Shown: positions 54,001 to 62,711, counted from the stretch's first letter. The stretch is DNA of 64,000 nt from Anarhynchus alexandrinus (GCA_008711295.1 VUYV01000041.1:2148288-2212287), one strand, 5' to 3'. Made by a program: numbers and translations. Notes: a model not told the origin generated them from the sequence alone.

Positions 54001-57000
54001 AACATTCGCACACATTCAGTGGAAATGAAGCTCTCACCCTGCTGAAACTGCAATTGCTTCCCCCATGATCTATGACCTGGATCTATATTCTGCTAGTAGA
54101 GTGCAGAAAGAATCAAAAATGTGCATGCCCATGTGAAGCAAACAGTCAAATTAAGTTTCCCTGCCTCCAGGTAACTGTCTGCTCCTTGATCTCACTTGAT
54201 CTCCCATAGTGAGGGCAGTTAGACAAAGCTTAATAACAAAGTGAACTCCAGTAAAGCAGGATGGGAAGAAGCAACAACAGGAGGTAAGACAGACACTTAG
54301 TCTGAAGTTTCAGAAGAAATCAATCCAATGCATCGCTTTCTGATAAAAAAGGGGTAATATCTTGCTGCCTCCTCCTCTCTAACTCCTCTTCCATCTCCAC
54401 CCCCTAACCTTTTCTTACTCCCCGGCCACCAGCCACGCAATCTTTTCCCCCTCCCTTGCACTGGCTCTTCCACTTGCAGGACCTTTCTATAACTGGATTC
54501 AACTCATTAAAGCAGGAGAAAACTATCATCTATTTTTTCTTCTGGGGAGTCTGTCATGCTAAGAGTTGATTTACAGAGGTACAACAATCACCTGACATGA
54601 AAATCTATTAGAGCATACAGGACCAAACAGGAACAGAGGTAGAATTGCACCTTTTTCTGTACTTGTAAGCAATTCAATCTATTTATTCCAATGTACAGCA
54701 CTGCACCTTTGAAAGAAGTTGGATTAAAGTGGAAGTGGTCAGTAATTAAATGGAGGAAACAAGCACATGATCAACATAACAGGGAAGCTGTAAAAGCATT
54801 CCATACAGAGGAATAAGAGAATGTGAGAAGGAGAAAGGCAGAAGAGACTTTTATTTACTGAATGTGAAAGTAAAATTATTGAAAGCATTCTGGACATACT
54901 GCATTTAAGGTAATTCTCTAAAATGCCTAAGCTAAGTGGACCATGTATTGTTATCTTCCTGAAAAAAACAAGTACCCTGTATATTTTAAAAATTGCAGGC
55001 AGCAAGCTATACCTTGTCTCTATCTCAGTGCCACAGAAACTAGCCATAGAGGTATTTTGTGAGAGCTTCTGACCTATCTCATAACTACACCCACACAAAA
55101 AAATAAGACTTCATGTCTTGAAATTCATTTCCAGAGTATAAAAATAATACTTACTATTAAATTTTGTTTTGCACAATGTAGTTCAAACATAAGGAAATTC
55201 AGACTTGCAACTACAGTGGAGATATCAGCTCTGTAGCGATCAGAGAACAAGTCAATACCAGGAATAAGCATATTTGTTTCATATTGTGCAAAGTCACAGT
55301 CAGACATTGGATGTGGAAGAGAAGCTCTAAACAGGGCCTGAAAGTAATAATAATGAACTACTTGTGAAAAGATGTATAGACATTAGTGAAACACTATAAA
55401 ACTCCAACCCTTGACACTCATAAATGAACTTAAGTATCCAGTTGTTTCCAGACAAAACCATGACAAATCTTTTTAGAAAAAATGCTTTATGTGTGAACTT
55501 GATGGAGAAAAAAAACAAGCTGTAAATAGTCTAAGGACAGTATTTCATAGAACAAGCAAAAGAGAAAATCTAATCTAGGTGTAGAAAAATAATCATGAAA
55601 GATTCCTCAGCAAGTACACCCCAGGAAATGAAAAATCTTTCTAAAGAGCCAATGGCGTTTCTCTCAGATTCCAAGTCAAGGCATCCCAAATAAATCTCTG
55701 GAAGCACTGGAAAAAAACTAATAAATCACTAGGGGTTCTCTAAAAGACTTCGTAGATAATTCTTAGGACAAGCCTCTGATCAGCACACAGAAAGAACTCA
55801 ATAATTTATTCAAAGATCTCCATAATCAAGGAAAATGCATAGGATGTTGAGATGATTCTGGGGCTGTGTTCAAACATTTCTGTACCAGTCCCAAGATGCT
55901 TCATGGAAAATGTCTTCCATCAGAAGAAAAATCTTTTTATTTTCCCCACAAGCTAAGAAAGCCAGTTTGATTTTACTTAGCTTTAACTCCTTGTCCCGCC
56001 ATCATCTCAGTCATTGTTTCTGGGAGAGCTGCTGACTTTAAGGCCAGCTAAAAGCTAGTTCCACCCTAGTTCCACCTTTAACTAGGTCAGCAGGTGCAGC
56101 TTAAATCATATAACATAAAACTGATATGAACTTTAAAGAAGTAACTTAAATGTTCCTCCTTTAAAAAGGAGGATTGCTAACATTGTCTCTGGTGTTGGAT
56201 ATTCCTTCCCGATTGTGTTTATCTTCTTGTAATTAGCAATGATATGCTAGAGAAATATGCATTTACATACTCAGATCTGAGATATTAACAAGCCTAAAGC
56301 CTATACCAGAGGTGGAATTTAAATAAGGTTATAAAAGCTTTCCAAATCGAGGAACAAATTATGGGCTTGAACTTCGCAAGGTACAGTGACAGTAATTGAT
56401 TATATTTTTCAAGACACTCACCCTGCAAGCTGCTCCTATCCCAATTAATATCAGACCCACTTCAGTCAAGCCACAATTATTTCTACCATTATACAACTGG
56501 AAAAAATGCTTACTACTATTTCTGTCAAAAGGAGGAATCAAAATTGTTCAGCTTTGTACCACCAGCAATTACAGTGCTAGAAGCTAGTCAAAATTCTCCT
56601 TTACCTTTCTTTCTTCAACTTGTTCTCCCTTTGCTGAACTTAACGAGGTTTTAAACACGGCCTAGCACAGGTCACAACCATCGCACAAGATGTTAGAAAC
56701 TGGCATTGGTTTGTTTTGGAAGAACCCACCTAACTTCCTTATGCAGCACTGGGATGAGTAAGCATTGATCCCAGTGGAGTATGACTGGCAGAATACTTGC
56801 AGTTCTTTTTCCTACATCACTTTTGTTACCTGTATCTTAAAAATTCCTTTTAAAAGTAAACTGAAGCCCTTTTTTCCTTTACAGTTGGTTGTTAAAAGTT
56901 TGAAAACTTATTTTTAATGATCTTATTTTCTTTGTAAATGAAACAATCATTTTGAGTATCCTCTCTTTTTAGAGCAAAGTTCTTATACAGCTGAGATTTT

Positions 57001-60000
57001 AGTATTACAAACCAATGTCTTTCAATGTTAAAAAAGGTTCAAAAGTTTCTTTTTCTAAAGAGTCTGTTCTCCTGGTTGAAAATTTATGACAATCTGTGAA
57101 GACTCTTTACAGAACTGACAGAGAGCACTCTGCTATTGTTGATGCCATCCAGCTACTCCTCAGCAGAACACTTCAAGAGAAGAGAAATGTATTTGACTGC
57201 CAAATATTTTATATTTTTGTTGTACTTTAGCCATCTTCACTTTTCAGTATTTCATTATTTCTCTGAGACACTAGCCTCTTACTGAAGTGATAATTTTTAG
57301 ACTATAACACAGGAATAATGTTAAAAAACAGAATAAAAACATCTAATCCAATGTGCATAAATTGTCAACTACCTCTGATCTCCAGTTTTGCTTTACAATC
57401 AAAATGAAAAGAGAAATATTTTGAGTGTTATTGAGATTTAAATTTTAGAACCAATTCGTCAACTTCATGAATTCTAACTGAAATTGTATTCTTACCTTAA
57501 AAAGTATAGCTGAAAAATAGCAATATTTAGTTCTTAATCTCATCTTTGATGTTGTTATATACCTAAAGCACAACAAATAATAAGAAATATGAATGTGCCC
57601 ATCATTATAATTATTCAAACTCTTTTTTTTAAATCTAGTATAATAATGATACTAACACAATCTAGATGTTTTCCATATTGGAAAACAGCAGCCTGTTGTG
57701 TAGATAGGTGCTCAGCCATGCCATGCAAAGAAAGAAGTATTTGACGAAAGACATATCTAGATAAGGGGAGTTATCTAGATTCTCTTTAAAGTTAAAGTAG
57801 AGAAACAGGCAATCTAAGTGCAAAATTCAACTCATACAAAACTAGAAAGACAAAGCAGATCAAGCAACTCACACCTTAAGGTGTTTCCATAAAGGAAGCC
57901 TAAGATAACTAGCACATGTGTACTTTCACATGGTAGGCATCTAGCTAGATTAAATGAATCCCATCATCAGAGCTTTTAAACCATCCTGGTAGCAGGGTAC
58001 TCCTCTGATCTACAATATTAGAACTCTTTAATACAATATTAGAATTCTCTAATCTGCATTTTACAGCCTGAGATTAAATTGCTCTAGAAAGAGCAACTCA
58101 AGAGAAAGACGTTTAAAAGCCCAAGTCAGGTCTGAATAGAAAAGATCTGCCTGAGGGAGAAGCCAAGAGGATCATTCCCTCCAGATCCCTGCCAGGATTT
58201 GGAATGGATATTAGCAGTAACGGGATAGTATACAGTGCAGCAAATAGGTGCCACATGCACCTGTAAAAGCAGCTAGAGTCCCTAGTCCGGGTTTTGCCTA
58301 ACTGGACCTGAGACCATACCACAGCTCAGAATTAGAAGAGCTATGGTTTAGAACCAAATTAAACTCACTCCTTTTTCTCTTGGGTGCTAATTCCTAGTCT
58401 GACGCTGCCATTTCATCCTGAAATACCCATGCTAATACTTTCAAAGCTACCTTGGTTTACAGATATTTTACCCTGCTATTAATATGCCCTGCTTCTCAGG
58501 TAAGACAGTTTACTTAGATGAAGCTCTGCCCTTTCATGGATATAATGCTTCTAAGGTCATTTACAGCTGGCTTAAATATTCCTAATTTTACATTTTTTAT
58601 GTTTTTATATTGTACGATACATTGACAAACAGCTCAGAATTATATCCATAGTGTTTTACCAGGAGTCAAGCAGTACTGGACAGAAATATTTATTGATGGT
58701 AGACTTTAATACAGTAATTCAAATTTCATTTAGTTGTAATTCACCAGAAAATGAGTGCTTTAGGCAGTAAATCTACCCTCAAGATACATTAATATTTAAT
58801 ATGTGCAATAACTTGGGAGATGTGATATTTCAATTGAAAATCAATATAACTGTAAAATCTTTGTGCTTATGACTTTTTATCATTTTGTTTTATTTCGATG
58901 ATCTCTCCATAAAATATGAAGCTGCAATTACAATCAAAGATGAGCACTCAAGAAAAGGGAACAAACAATGTCCTCCAAAAGAGCAACTTTCTTCCTGAAA
59001 GGAAAAATTCCTCTGCTTTTGATGAGTCTTTTCTTATAGCAACTCATTAGTGTTTTTAAATTAATTTCAAGTTGCCTACTGTCCTCGATAAGCAATTTGT
59101 TTAAAATATGAAAGAAATACATACAGAGATAAAATACTTACTGAGCTATCTTAGCAACTAAGACTGCTGCATGTAAACATCCCCAAACTCCAGCCTGAGA
59201 AAGAAATTTCTGACTAATATCAGTCGATCTTTCAACTGCAAAGCAGTCTGTAGCATTTTTTGGAAAACCTAACTCTTGCCAGTTGTTAAGAGCATCAGCA
59301 ATGTTGAGTGTTTCATCAAGGGCTTGACACCAATATTTAAAAGCAACTCTGTAACACATAAAAAACATACTCATCATATTGCTGACATTTTCCAAAGTGG
59401 AAGATAAGATTCACTTCATTTTACCTTTATTGCCTGACAGAAAAAAAAAAGATAAAGAAAAAAGATACCATACATGGTCAACAGACTTATTGGGACTTAT
59501 AATAAAATTAAATTGTCAAGCAATAGACATTATTTCCTAAAACCACATAGAGATCCTTAATTAATTTATTTAATTGCAATTAGCCAGCTAAGAAAAATAA
59601 ACAATTTCTAGAAAAAAAGCCTCTCAAAATATAGCTAATAGTGAGTTAGAAGAAAGAAGTTATATGGACTTGCAGACAGTACAAGAATGTACAAGACAGT
59701 TGAAGGGTATATGAATGCCAATTAAAAAAATGCAATCATGTTCTTTTTTAATCCAATAACTGTGTACCTTTTGTTTCCAGCATAAAAGTGAAGATTTCCA
59801 AGTTCATGTAGAGCCTGAACCTTGAGGTCTTTCTGGTTGTTTATTTCAAGGATTCCTGTTATTTATTTTTTAATCAATTAGAAAAAAATATTGTCACATC
59901 ATTAAATCAGTTACTGAATCTTGAAAAAATTTTGCATGAGAAGTAGACAGGCATTCACATGTAATTCAATGCATGAATATTTTTGTAAAGATTTATTGGG

Positions 60001-62711
60001 CTTGCATATTTTACCATCAAATGTACAATTTCTTATTTTTCTAAATTTAAAACAAGAGTAGGATGTATTTACGCACCTGTTTACCTAAGCGGTTTTGTTT
60101 TCTCAGACTTATCAAATTTCTTCATCTTCAAGAGATAAACAGGGAAGCAGGCCATCGACCAGGGCCCTGCTAAACAACACTGCCTACATATAGCACAGTA
60201 GCACTGCTCCTGTCATTTCTACATCCCTTACTTCAAATAAAACCACTTATGGCATCTGTTGACCTGCTACACTTCACCTGTTATGTCACACAGCTGAAAC
60301 GGGTAAGCTGTAACTCTGTAACTGTATGAGTAAAGTCATGCTAGAATGTAAGATGGAAGCCAAGCAACTAGGTCTCATATTCAAATGCACAGACCCCGAA
60401 AGGTCTGTTTCCTAGAAAAAACAACTATCATGGAATTCAAGTTAATCTGCTGAACATTACAGCAGATTTTTAATTTGGGATTGATCAGTATAGCACCACT
60501 GAAGTAATGCTTTTTCATAAAATGAGATAACTGTAGAGGTTATGAACCAACTACTGGCTTGTTTAGGATCTAATGCAGATTTTCTGAATCAACAGAAAGA
60601 AGGTTATATATTTCTGGAAACCACCTTTCAGACAGTTATAACCGACAGAGGAAAATAACACTGGAATAAACATATATGAACATAGGCAGAATGATATTAG
60701 GTGTTAGCTGTACACAGAAATTTATTTCAAAAATTACCAATTGTTTGTTCATAGGAAGAGATAATGACTGAAAGCTGTGACTGTGGTATTGGTTTACTCT
60801 CAACCATACTGGACAAATTAAATTTTTCTTGAGAAATGTCACGTGGTGTTGGTAGAAATATCAGTTCAGGTCCTACACTAAATTCCAGCCTTCTCTTTGA
60901 AGAGATGTGACAGCTGACTCTTCTTTCAGCATTTTCTAGATCAGAAAAGTGGTTTATATGGTCAGTTTGGAGAAGTATTGTACTATTTCCAGCACCACAA
61001 ATATTTCTCAAATATTATTCAAATAAATGCATGATTCCTGTGTGCCCTATTTTTATCTGTTTTTCTAAGCTATGATTCTGTCTTTGCGTCTCCTAATAAA
61101 ACTTATTGGACATAACTCATTTGTCAATCCAAACAAATGAAAATATGTGCCCTGTTAGAGAAAGAAACTCAGGGAGATCTGCCTGTCAGTTGTCTGACAG
61201 AAGTTTGGCTGCAGACAGACAAGTGACACAACTGGATGAAAAAATAAATTTATCATCCATGCATGAGACACAAATCATAGGAAATCAGGCTTAGAGATTG
61301 TGCTTATGGAACTTCATAACTTTATAATCTATGCTTTTTCTAATTGTCAATAACAACTAAAACTTGATTTTTTAAAAAAAAAAATCTATTCCTTTCACTG
61401 TATACTATTTTAACTGCATATACACTTTAGTAAGTGAGAAACAAATAAATAACTCACCTTGTGTGTGTGCAAGAAATAATGAAAGTAGTTTTCTGCTGTG
61501 TCTCAGTGCTCTGCTGTGATATTTAGTTTTTTGCAGAGTTTGTCTAAAACATTTCAGTGTATCATTCACATCAAGAGGTACATAAACTAGAGCTTTTGCT
61601 TGACTGCAATCTAAAAGGAATTAAATTATGAAGAACAATTTTACATTACATAAATATATATTTTTAGTAAATCACCCCACAAAACATATATTTGAACAAT
61701 TCCACAACTTCAAAACTAAAATATATTAATGTAATTGTCACCTTTTTTTCCTGTTGGATTATGAATTAAAGCAAAATTATTAAGCACCAGGAACACTTTG
61801 AGCATTTTTATCTTTTTCAGTGCCAAATTTTAGTTGTCACGTGACATCTATATTCCCTGAATTACATTTGCCCTGGGCATATATCAGCTCAGTCCTCTGC
61901 TCTGAATTCTGGTGTCTGAAGTCTGGAAACATCTTTTACTACAACTGCTGATCCCATTTACTATAATTCCATAGTTTCTCTTTACCAAACCTGTGAGTTG
62001 GCATGCTCTCTCCACTGACTGCATAATATTATCTACTCTTACATACAACATTATTTATTGTTTAATGACTTTTCTCAGCTGAATTCAACACAAAGCCTTG
62101 TGTGCAATGTCTTGACATCTCTGTGATATGAGGAACTATGCTTTACAAACTGTCATTAAGGACTATAAAACTTTAATCCTGACTGGAAAGTACAACAACT
62201 GTGGGTAAAAGAGCTTATAGCTTACTTCAGTTTTTCTATTGATTCTATTAATAACAGTGCAGGTTCACATTAACTTCTGGGTATATTGCTGGATATCCAG
62301 CAATACTGACAAAAAACTGGACCAAGACCACCAAGCTCACTCAACATACTGTAGGTCATCTGGCATCTGGATGACAATTGCTTTTCTCTGCTTTCAGATA
62401 CAGTCTGAATATATTTGGAGAGGTCTTGACAACATTACTATTCATCCAAATTATCAAGAATAATAATTTGAAGACAAAACCAAGTTTATATTAAAAGAAA
62501 CAGATTACAGGAGAAGTAGAAGACCTATGATAAGGAGGAAAAAAAATATTTGGTTTGGGAGAAAAGAGAACTTGCGATACTGAAGTGTTTTCTGACCTGT
62601 ATAATCATTTTTCATCTCAGGACAGAAAAAGCATCCAGGAAAAATCTGTTCACTAGCAGAATGGGTGACAGGCAGCTGTAATTTCTGCCCTATGTAGTTT
62701 CTGCAACTCAT
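14933..62711 (-). CDS. CFAP54: CFAP54, 3' part of the gene (29 exons, 1334 codons plus stop)
   Basis: CFAP54 (cilia- and flagella-associated protein 54) is a very large helical protein of the C1d projection of the motile-cilium central apparatus. The window holds its C-terminal part, roughly 40 percent if the protein is about 3,100 residues as in human. Twenty-nine minus-strand exons join with no phase conflict and no internal stop: total 4005 nt. The segment is mostly predicted helix. A TPR-like helix pair spans the junction of window exons 4 and 5 ([16 protein letters not shown], then [12 protein letters not shown]). A leucine/charged, coiled-coil-like stretch lies near the C-terminus (residues about 1230-1260 of this fragment). 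No catalytic motif is seen. The name rests on synteny with NEDD1 and on peptides such as [21 protein letters not shown] and HLWIPLTSQPL that fit my memory of the family. Exons are numbered w1-w29, 5' to 3'. Confidence 0.85.
15053..19015. other. CFAP54: CFAP54 last intron
   Basis: About 4 kb, AT-rich. No exon is needed, since w28 and w29 join in phase. Open frames on both strands (for example 15931-16146 and 16876-17109) lack splice or repeat context. No CR1 copy was seen. Confidence 0.55.
19016..19205 (-). CDS. CFAP54: CFAP54 window exon w28 (coiled-coil-like)
   Basis: 190 nt, enters phase 2, leaves phase 0. It begins [20 protein letters not shown], a leucine- and charge-rich helix, then a Ser/Lys-rich linker ending HLDEKTE. 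Acceptor TTTTCTTTCAG, donor CAGAA/GTAAGTAAG. Confidence 0.9.
19948..19995 (-). CDS. CFAP54: CFAP54 window exon w27 (48-nt exon)
   Basis: 48 nt, phase 2 in and out, encoding (S)[15 protein letters not shown] and part of the next Leu. The acceptor AAAGATCAG/TCAACC was chosen over AAAG/ATCAG because only it gives an open frame. The splice sites are weak and it could be skipped in frame, so this is the least certain exon of the chain. Confidence 0.7.
20047..20153 (-). CDS. CFAP54: CFAP54 window exon w26
   Basis: 107 nt, enters phase 0, leaves phase 2. It begins [20 protein letters not shown] and ends [10 protein letters not shown]. Acceptor CTCCTTCACAG, donor ACTAG/GTAAATA. Confidence 0.9.
20154..22193. 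other. CFAP54: CFAP54 intron between w25 and w26, carrying a CR1 copy
   Basis: About 2 kb. Roughly 0.8 kb of it is the CR1 element listed separately. The rest is AT-rich with a small TATAG-type run near 20185. Confidence 0.6.
21100..21912 (+). mobile_element. CR1 LINE, 5'-truncated copy (plus strand)
   Basis: About 810 bp matching the end of CR1 ORF2 and its 3' end: it begins in the conserved AACCTCATGAGGTTCAACAA region and ends with CCATTCTATGATTCTA. The ORF2 reverse-transcriptase tail is broken. The frame changes near the run of six C at 21386-21391 and an in-frame stop follows at about 21586, so the copy is dead. It lies antisense to CFAP54. Confidence 0.93.
22194..22379 (-). CDS. CFAP54: CFAP54 window exon w25
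   Basis: 186 nt, 62 codons, phase 0. It begins [20 protein letters not shown] and has [14 protein letters not shown] near its end. It looks beta-rich and less helical than upstream exons. Acceptor TGTTTCAG, donor ACTAAG/GTATAA. Confidence 0.91.
22380..25381. other. CFAP54: CFAP54 intron between w24 and w25
   Basis: About 3 kb, AT-rich. It contains an ATGC microsatellite (23318-23337). No other repeat or exon was recognised. Confidence 0.55.
23318..23337. repeat. (ATGC)n microsatellite
   Basis: Five tandem CATG/ATGC units, a self-complementary, alternating purine-pyrimidine repeat. Confidence 0.9.
25382..25590 (-). CDS. CFAP54: CFAP54 window exon w24
   Basis: 209 nt, enters phase 1, leaves phase 0. 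It begins [20 protein letters not shown], has the helix [19 protein letters not shown], and ends GRPSDSSK. Acceptor CTCTTTTCAAAG, donor TCAAAG/GTACTT. Confidence 0.91.
25591..29158. other. CFAP54: CFAP54 intron between w23 and w24
   Basis: About 3.6 kb, AT-rich, with a G/T-rich tract (28601-28670). w23 and w24 join in phase, so no exon is required. A plus-strand open frame at about 26926-27129 is noted in the rejected list. Confidence 0.55.
28601..28670 (+). repeat. G/T-rich tract (TTTTGG/GGGTTTT-like)
   Basis: Plus strand alternates T runs and G runs (GGTTTTGG, GGGTTTTGGG, then a run of T and seven G). On the CFAP54 transcript strand it is a C/A-rich tract. Confidence 0.75.
29159..29300 (-). 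CDS. CFAP54: CFAP54 window exon w23
   Basis: 142 nt, enters phase 0, leaves phase 1. It begins [20 protein letters not shown] and ends [10 protein letters not shown]. Acceptor TTATTTTTAG is followed by GTCAGT. Donor TCTG/GTATTC. Confidence 0.9.
29827..29919 (-). CDS. CFAP54: CFAP54 window exon w22
   Basis: 93 nt, 31 codons, phase 0. It begins [20 protein letters not shown] and ends WIAVRAATQ. Acceptor AATTTTAG. The donor ACACAG/GTTGGT is weak at +3 to +5. A stop (TGA) follows 16 nt past the donor, so intron retention would truncate. Confidence 0.88.
30678..30783 (-). CDS. CFAP54: CFAP54 window exon w21
   Basis: 106 nt, enters phase 2, leaves phase 0. It begins [20 protein letters not shown] and ends MVPSKSN. 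Acceptor TTTCTTACAG, donor AAT/GTATGTTT. Confidence 0.91.
30784..33293. other. CFAP54: CFAP54 intron between w20 and w21, carrying a CR1 copy
   Basis: About 2.5 kb, including the inverted CR1 listed separately. A minus-strand open frame at 32803-33045 has an acceptor-like TTTCAG but is not needed for the reading frame. Confidence 0.55.
31434..32000 (-). mobile_element. CR1 LINE, 5'-truncated copy (minus strand)
   Basis: About 567 bp. On the plus strand it starts ATCATAGAATCATAGAATGG, the complement of the CR1 3' end, and runs back to the GTCGAGGGAGGTGATTCTGC region of ORF2. It is very similar to the 3' two-thirds of the copy at 21100-21912, in inverse orientation. The reading frame has small deletions and stops. 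It lies in the same sense as CFAP54 transcription. Confidence 0.93.
33294..33402 (-). CDS. CFAP54: CFAP54 window exon w20 (recursive-splice-like acceptor)
   Basis: 109 nt, enters phase 1, leaves phase 2. It begins [20 protein letters not shown] and ends SQQHDQKF. The acceptor reads TTTCTTTCTTAG followed directly by GTAAGG, so after splicing the junction ATAG/GTAAGG itself looks like a donor. The codon phase requires this acceptor and not the AG five bases further in. Confidence 0.92.
33690..33781. repeat. Imperfect direct duplication, about 46-bp unit
   Basis: Two adjacent units starting CAGGCCTGT (33690 and 33736), sharing TGTGCTG and TACAG at matching offsets. The stretch is more GC-rich than the surrounding CFAP54 intron. 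Confidence 0.55.
34569..34724 (-). CDS. CFAP54: CFAP54 window exon w19
   Basis: 156 nt, phase 1 in and out. It begins [20 protein letters not shown] and contains the helix [20 protein letters not shown]. It ends LLFQI at donor ATAG/GTAAATAA. Confidence 0.93.
36137..36263 (-). CDS. CFAP54: CFAP54 window exon w18
   Basis: 127 nt, enters phase 0, leaves phase 1. It begins [20 protein letters not shown] and ends [12 protein letters not shown]. Acceptor TTTTCATAG, donor ATCG/GTAAGAAA. Confidence 0.92.
37522..37707 (-). CDS. CFAP54: CFAP54 window exon w17
   Basis: 186 nt, 62 codons, phase 0. It begins [20 protein letters not shown], with helix [15 protein letters not shown], and ends HELTIKA. Donor AAAGCA/GTGAGTAT is strong. 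Confidence 0.92.
37905..38062 (-). CDS. CFAP54: CFAP54 window exon w16
   Basis: 158 nt, enters phase 1, leaves phase 0. It begins [20 protein letters not shown] and ends GIKLLLE. Acceptor TCTTCCTTTAG. The donor CTGGAG/GTTTGA is non-optimal, but the frame closes only there. Confidence 0.91.
39004..39142 (-). CDS. CFAP54: CFAP54 window exon w15
   Basis: 139 nt, enters phase 0, leaves phase 1. It begins [20 protein letters not shown], then a helix [18 protein letters not shown]. Donor AAAG/GTATTA is moderate. Confidence 0.9.
40612..40714 (-). CDS. CFAP54: CFAP54 window exon w14
   Basis: 103 nt, enters phase 2, leaves phase 0. It begins [20 protein letters not shown] and ends KDERECS. Acceptor CTGTATCATAG, donor TCG/GTACGT. 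Confidence 0.91.
40715..45588. other. CFAP54: Largest complete CFAP54 intron in the window (w13 to w14)
   Basis: About 4.9 kb, AT-rich. w13 and w14 join in phase. Only short duplications were seen (ACATAGAGA twice near 41940-41970; TGTATCACAAAAANACCT at 45329-45346 and 45354-45371). Confidence 0.55.
45329..45371. repeat. Short tandem duplication, 25-bp period
   Basis: TGTATCACAAAAACACCT and TGTATCACAAAAATACCT, one base different, spaced 25 bp. Confidence 0.75.
45589..45758 (-). CDS. CFAP54: CFAP54 window exon w13
   Basis: 170 nt, enters phase 0, leaves phase 2. It begins [20 protein letters not shown] and ends [10 protein letters not shown]. Strongly helical. Acceptor CTCCTCTAG, donor TTCAC/GTAAGC. 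Confidence 0.92.
46766..46788. repeat. (CAAA)n microsatellite
   Basis: Plus strand reads repeated ACAA/CAAA units in the intron between w12 and w13. Confidence 0.85.
47284..47454 (-). CDS. CFAP54: CFAP54 window exon w12
   Basis: 171 nt, 57 codons, phase 0. It begins [20 protein letters not shown] and ends ELNMAMLK. It has a charged, glutamine-rich middle ([11 protein letters not shown]). The acceptor tract is poor (TTTATAAATAG), but frame and donor (CTGAAG/GTAATC) fit. Confidence 0.88.
47724..47933 (-). CDS. CFAP54: CFAP54 window exon w11
   Basis: 210 nt, 70 codons, phase 0. It begins [20 protein letters not shown] and ends TRITASN. Two overlapping donors lie at its end. AAT/GTAAAAG keeps the reading frame into w12, while the more consensus-like AAAAG/GTAATT seven bases on would shift it into an early stop. 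Confidence 0.87.
49340..49393 (-). CDS. CFAP54: CFAP54 window exon w10 (54-nt exon)
   Basis: 54 nt, 18 codons, phase 0: [18 protein letters not shown]. Acceptor TTTGACAG, donor TTACAG/GTAAAAAG. It could be skipped without shifting the frame. Confidence 0.85.
49503..50330. repeat. Old tandem array, about 170-bp unit, at least four copies
   Basis: Diverged units begin with GAGGGCTCT-like sequence at 49503, 49670, 49842 and 50016 (spacings 167, 172, 174). Each unit then carries, in order, a CAATTA..TT block, a TTTCTGAACCC-like block, a CATTCACCAGGA-like block, a GAAGAAAAAGGCAGAGG-like block and a TTCCAGCC-like end. A fifth, more decayed unit seems to follow up to about 50330. It lies in the CFAP54 intron between w9 and w10. 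Confidence 0.7.
51240..51485. other. GC-rich island inside a CFAP54 intron
   Basis: About 245 bp, strikingly C-rich on the plus strand (repeated CAGCCCC, CTGCCC, GCCCCGG), flanked by AT-rich DNA. It gives a proline/alanine-rich open frame at 51207-51491. It ends near GGGAATTTTGCCATTAATGG, wording that resembles old amniote CR1-type repeats, but I cannot confirm that. Confidence 0.6.
51796..51918 (-). CDS. CFAP54: CFAP54 window exon w9
   Basis: 123 nt, 41 codons, phase 0. It begins [20 protein letters not shown] and then [13 protein letters not shown]. Acceptor ATTTTCACAG, donor ATGAAG/GTGAGC. Helical repeat-like content. Confidence 0.93.
52936..53022 (-). CDS. CFAP54: CFAP54 window exon w8
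   Basis: 87 nt, 29 codons, phase 0. It begins [20 protein letters not shown] and ends IEGRIFK. Acceptor TTCCTACAG, donor TTCAAG/GTAATC. Confidence 0.92.
53023..55154. other. CFAP54: CFAP54 intron between w7 and w8
   Basis: About 2.1 kb, AT-rich, with a short pyrimidine-rich stretch near 54365-54480. No exon or known repeat seen. Confidence 0.55.
55155..55337 (-). CDS. CFAP54: CFAP54 window exon w7
   Basis: 183 nt, 61 codons, phase 0. It begins [20 protein letters not shown], contains [18 protein letters not shown] and ends [11 protein letters not shown]. Donor ATA/GTAAGTATT. Confidence 0.93.
55338..57495. other. CFAP54: CFAP54 intron between w6 and w7
   Basis: About 2.2 kb, AT-rich, no exon or recognisable repeat. 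The two exons join in phase without any insert. Confidence 0.55.
57496..57562 (-). CDS. CFAP54: CFAP54 window exon w6
   Basis: 67 nt, enters phase 2, leaves phase 0. It encodes [20 protein letters not shown] then FK. Short, but both sites are good (GCTTTAG/GTAT; TTTAAG/GTAAGAAT) and it is the only segment found that links w5 and w7 in phase. Confidence 0.85.
57563..59141. other. CFAP54: CFAP54 intron between w5 and w6
   Basis: About 1.6 kb. It holds a 21-bp tandem duplication at 58011-58052 (TACAATATTAGAA followed by TCTTTAA, then a near copy). Nothing else was recognised. Confidence 0.55.
58011..58052. repeat. 21-bp tandem duplication
   Basis: TACAATATTAGAACTCTTTAA is followed directly by TACAATATTAGAATTCTCTAA, two mismatches. 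Confidence 0.85.
59142..59348 (-). CDS. CFAP54: CFAP54 window exon w5
   Basis: 207 nt, phase 2 in and out. It begins [20 protein letters not shown] and ends [12 protein letters not shown]. It continues the TPR-like pair from w4. Donor GCTCA/GTAAGTATT is strong. Confidence 0.92.
59768..59855 (-). CDS. CFAP54: CFAP54 window exon w4 (TPR-like helix A)
   Basis: 88 nt, enters phase 1, leaves phase 2. It encodes [20 protein letters not shown] followed by LHFYAGNK. The [14 protein letters not shown] helix has TPR-like spacing of L, G and aromatic residues. Confidence 0.88.
60738..60935 (-). CDS. CFAP54: CFAP54 window exon w3
   Basis: 198 nt, phase 1 in and out. The open frame extends well upstream of it, but the acceptor CCACTTTTCTGATCTAG/AA is the site that fits the phase of w2. 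The exon ends [12 protein letters not shown]. The donor GTAATT is weaker than average. Skipping it would keep frame, so its inclusion is supported mainly by the protein-like content. Confidence 0.8.
61458..61610 (-). CDS. CFAP54: CFAP54 window exon w2
   Basis: 153 nt, phase 1 in and out. It begins [20 protein letters not shown] and is very basic afterwards ([18 protein letters not shown]). Acceptor TTTTAG/ATTGC, donor ACAAG/GTGAGTTA. Confidence 0.87.
62597..62711 (-). CDS. CFAP54: CFAP54 window exon w1
   Basis: 115 nt, enters phase 0 after TTGTTTTTTAG and leaves after one base (TATACAG/GTCAGA). It begins [20 protein letters not shown]. The leading ATG follows a good acceptor and is internal, not the gene start. 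Cys-rich end: [15 protein letters not shown]. Confidence 0.8.
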
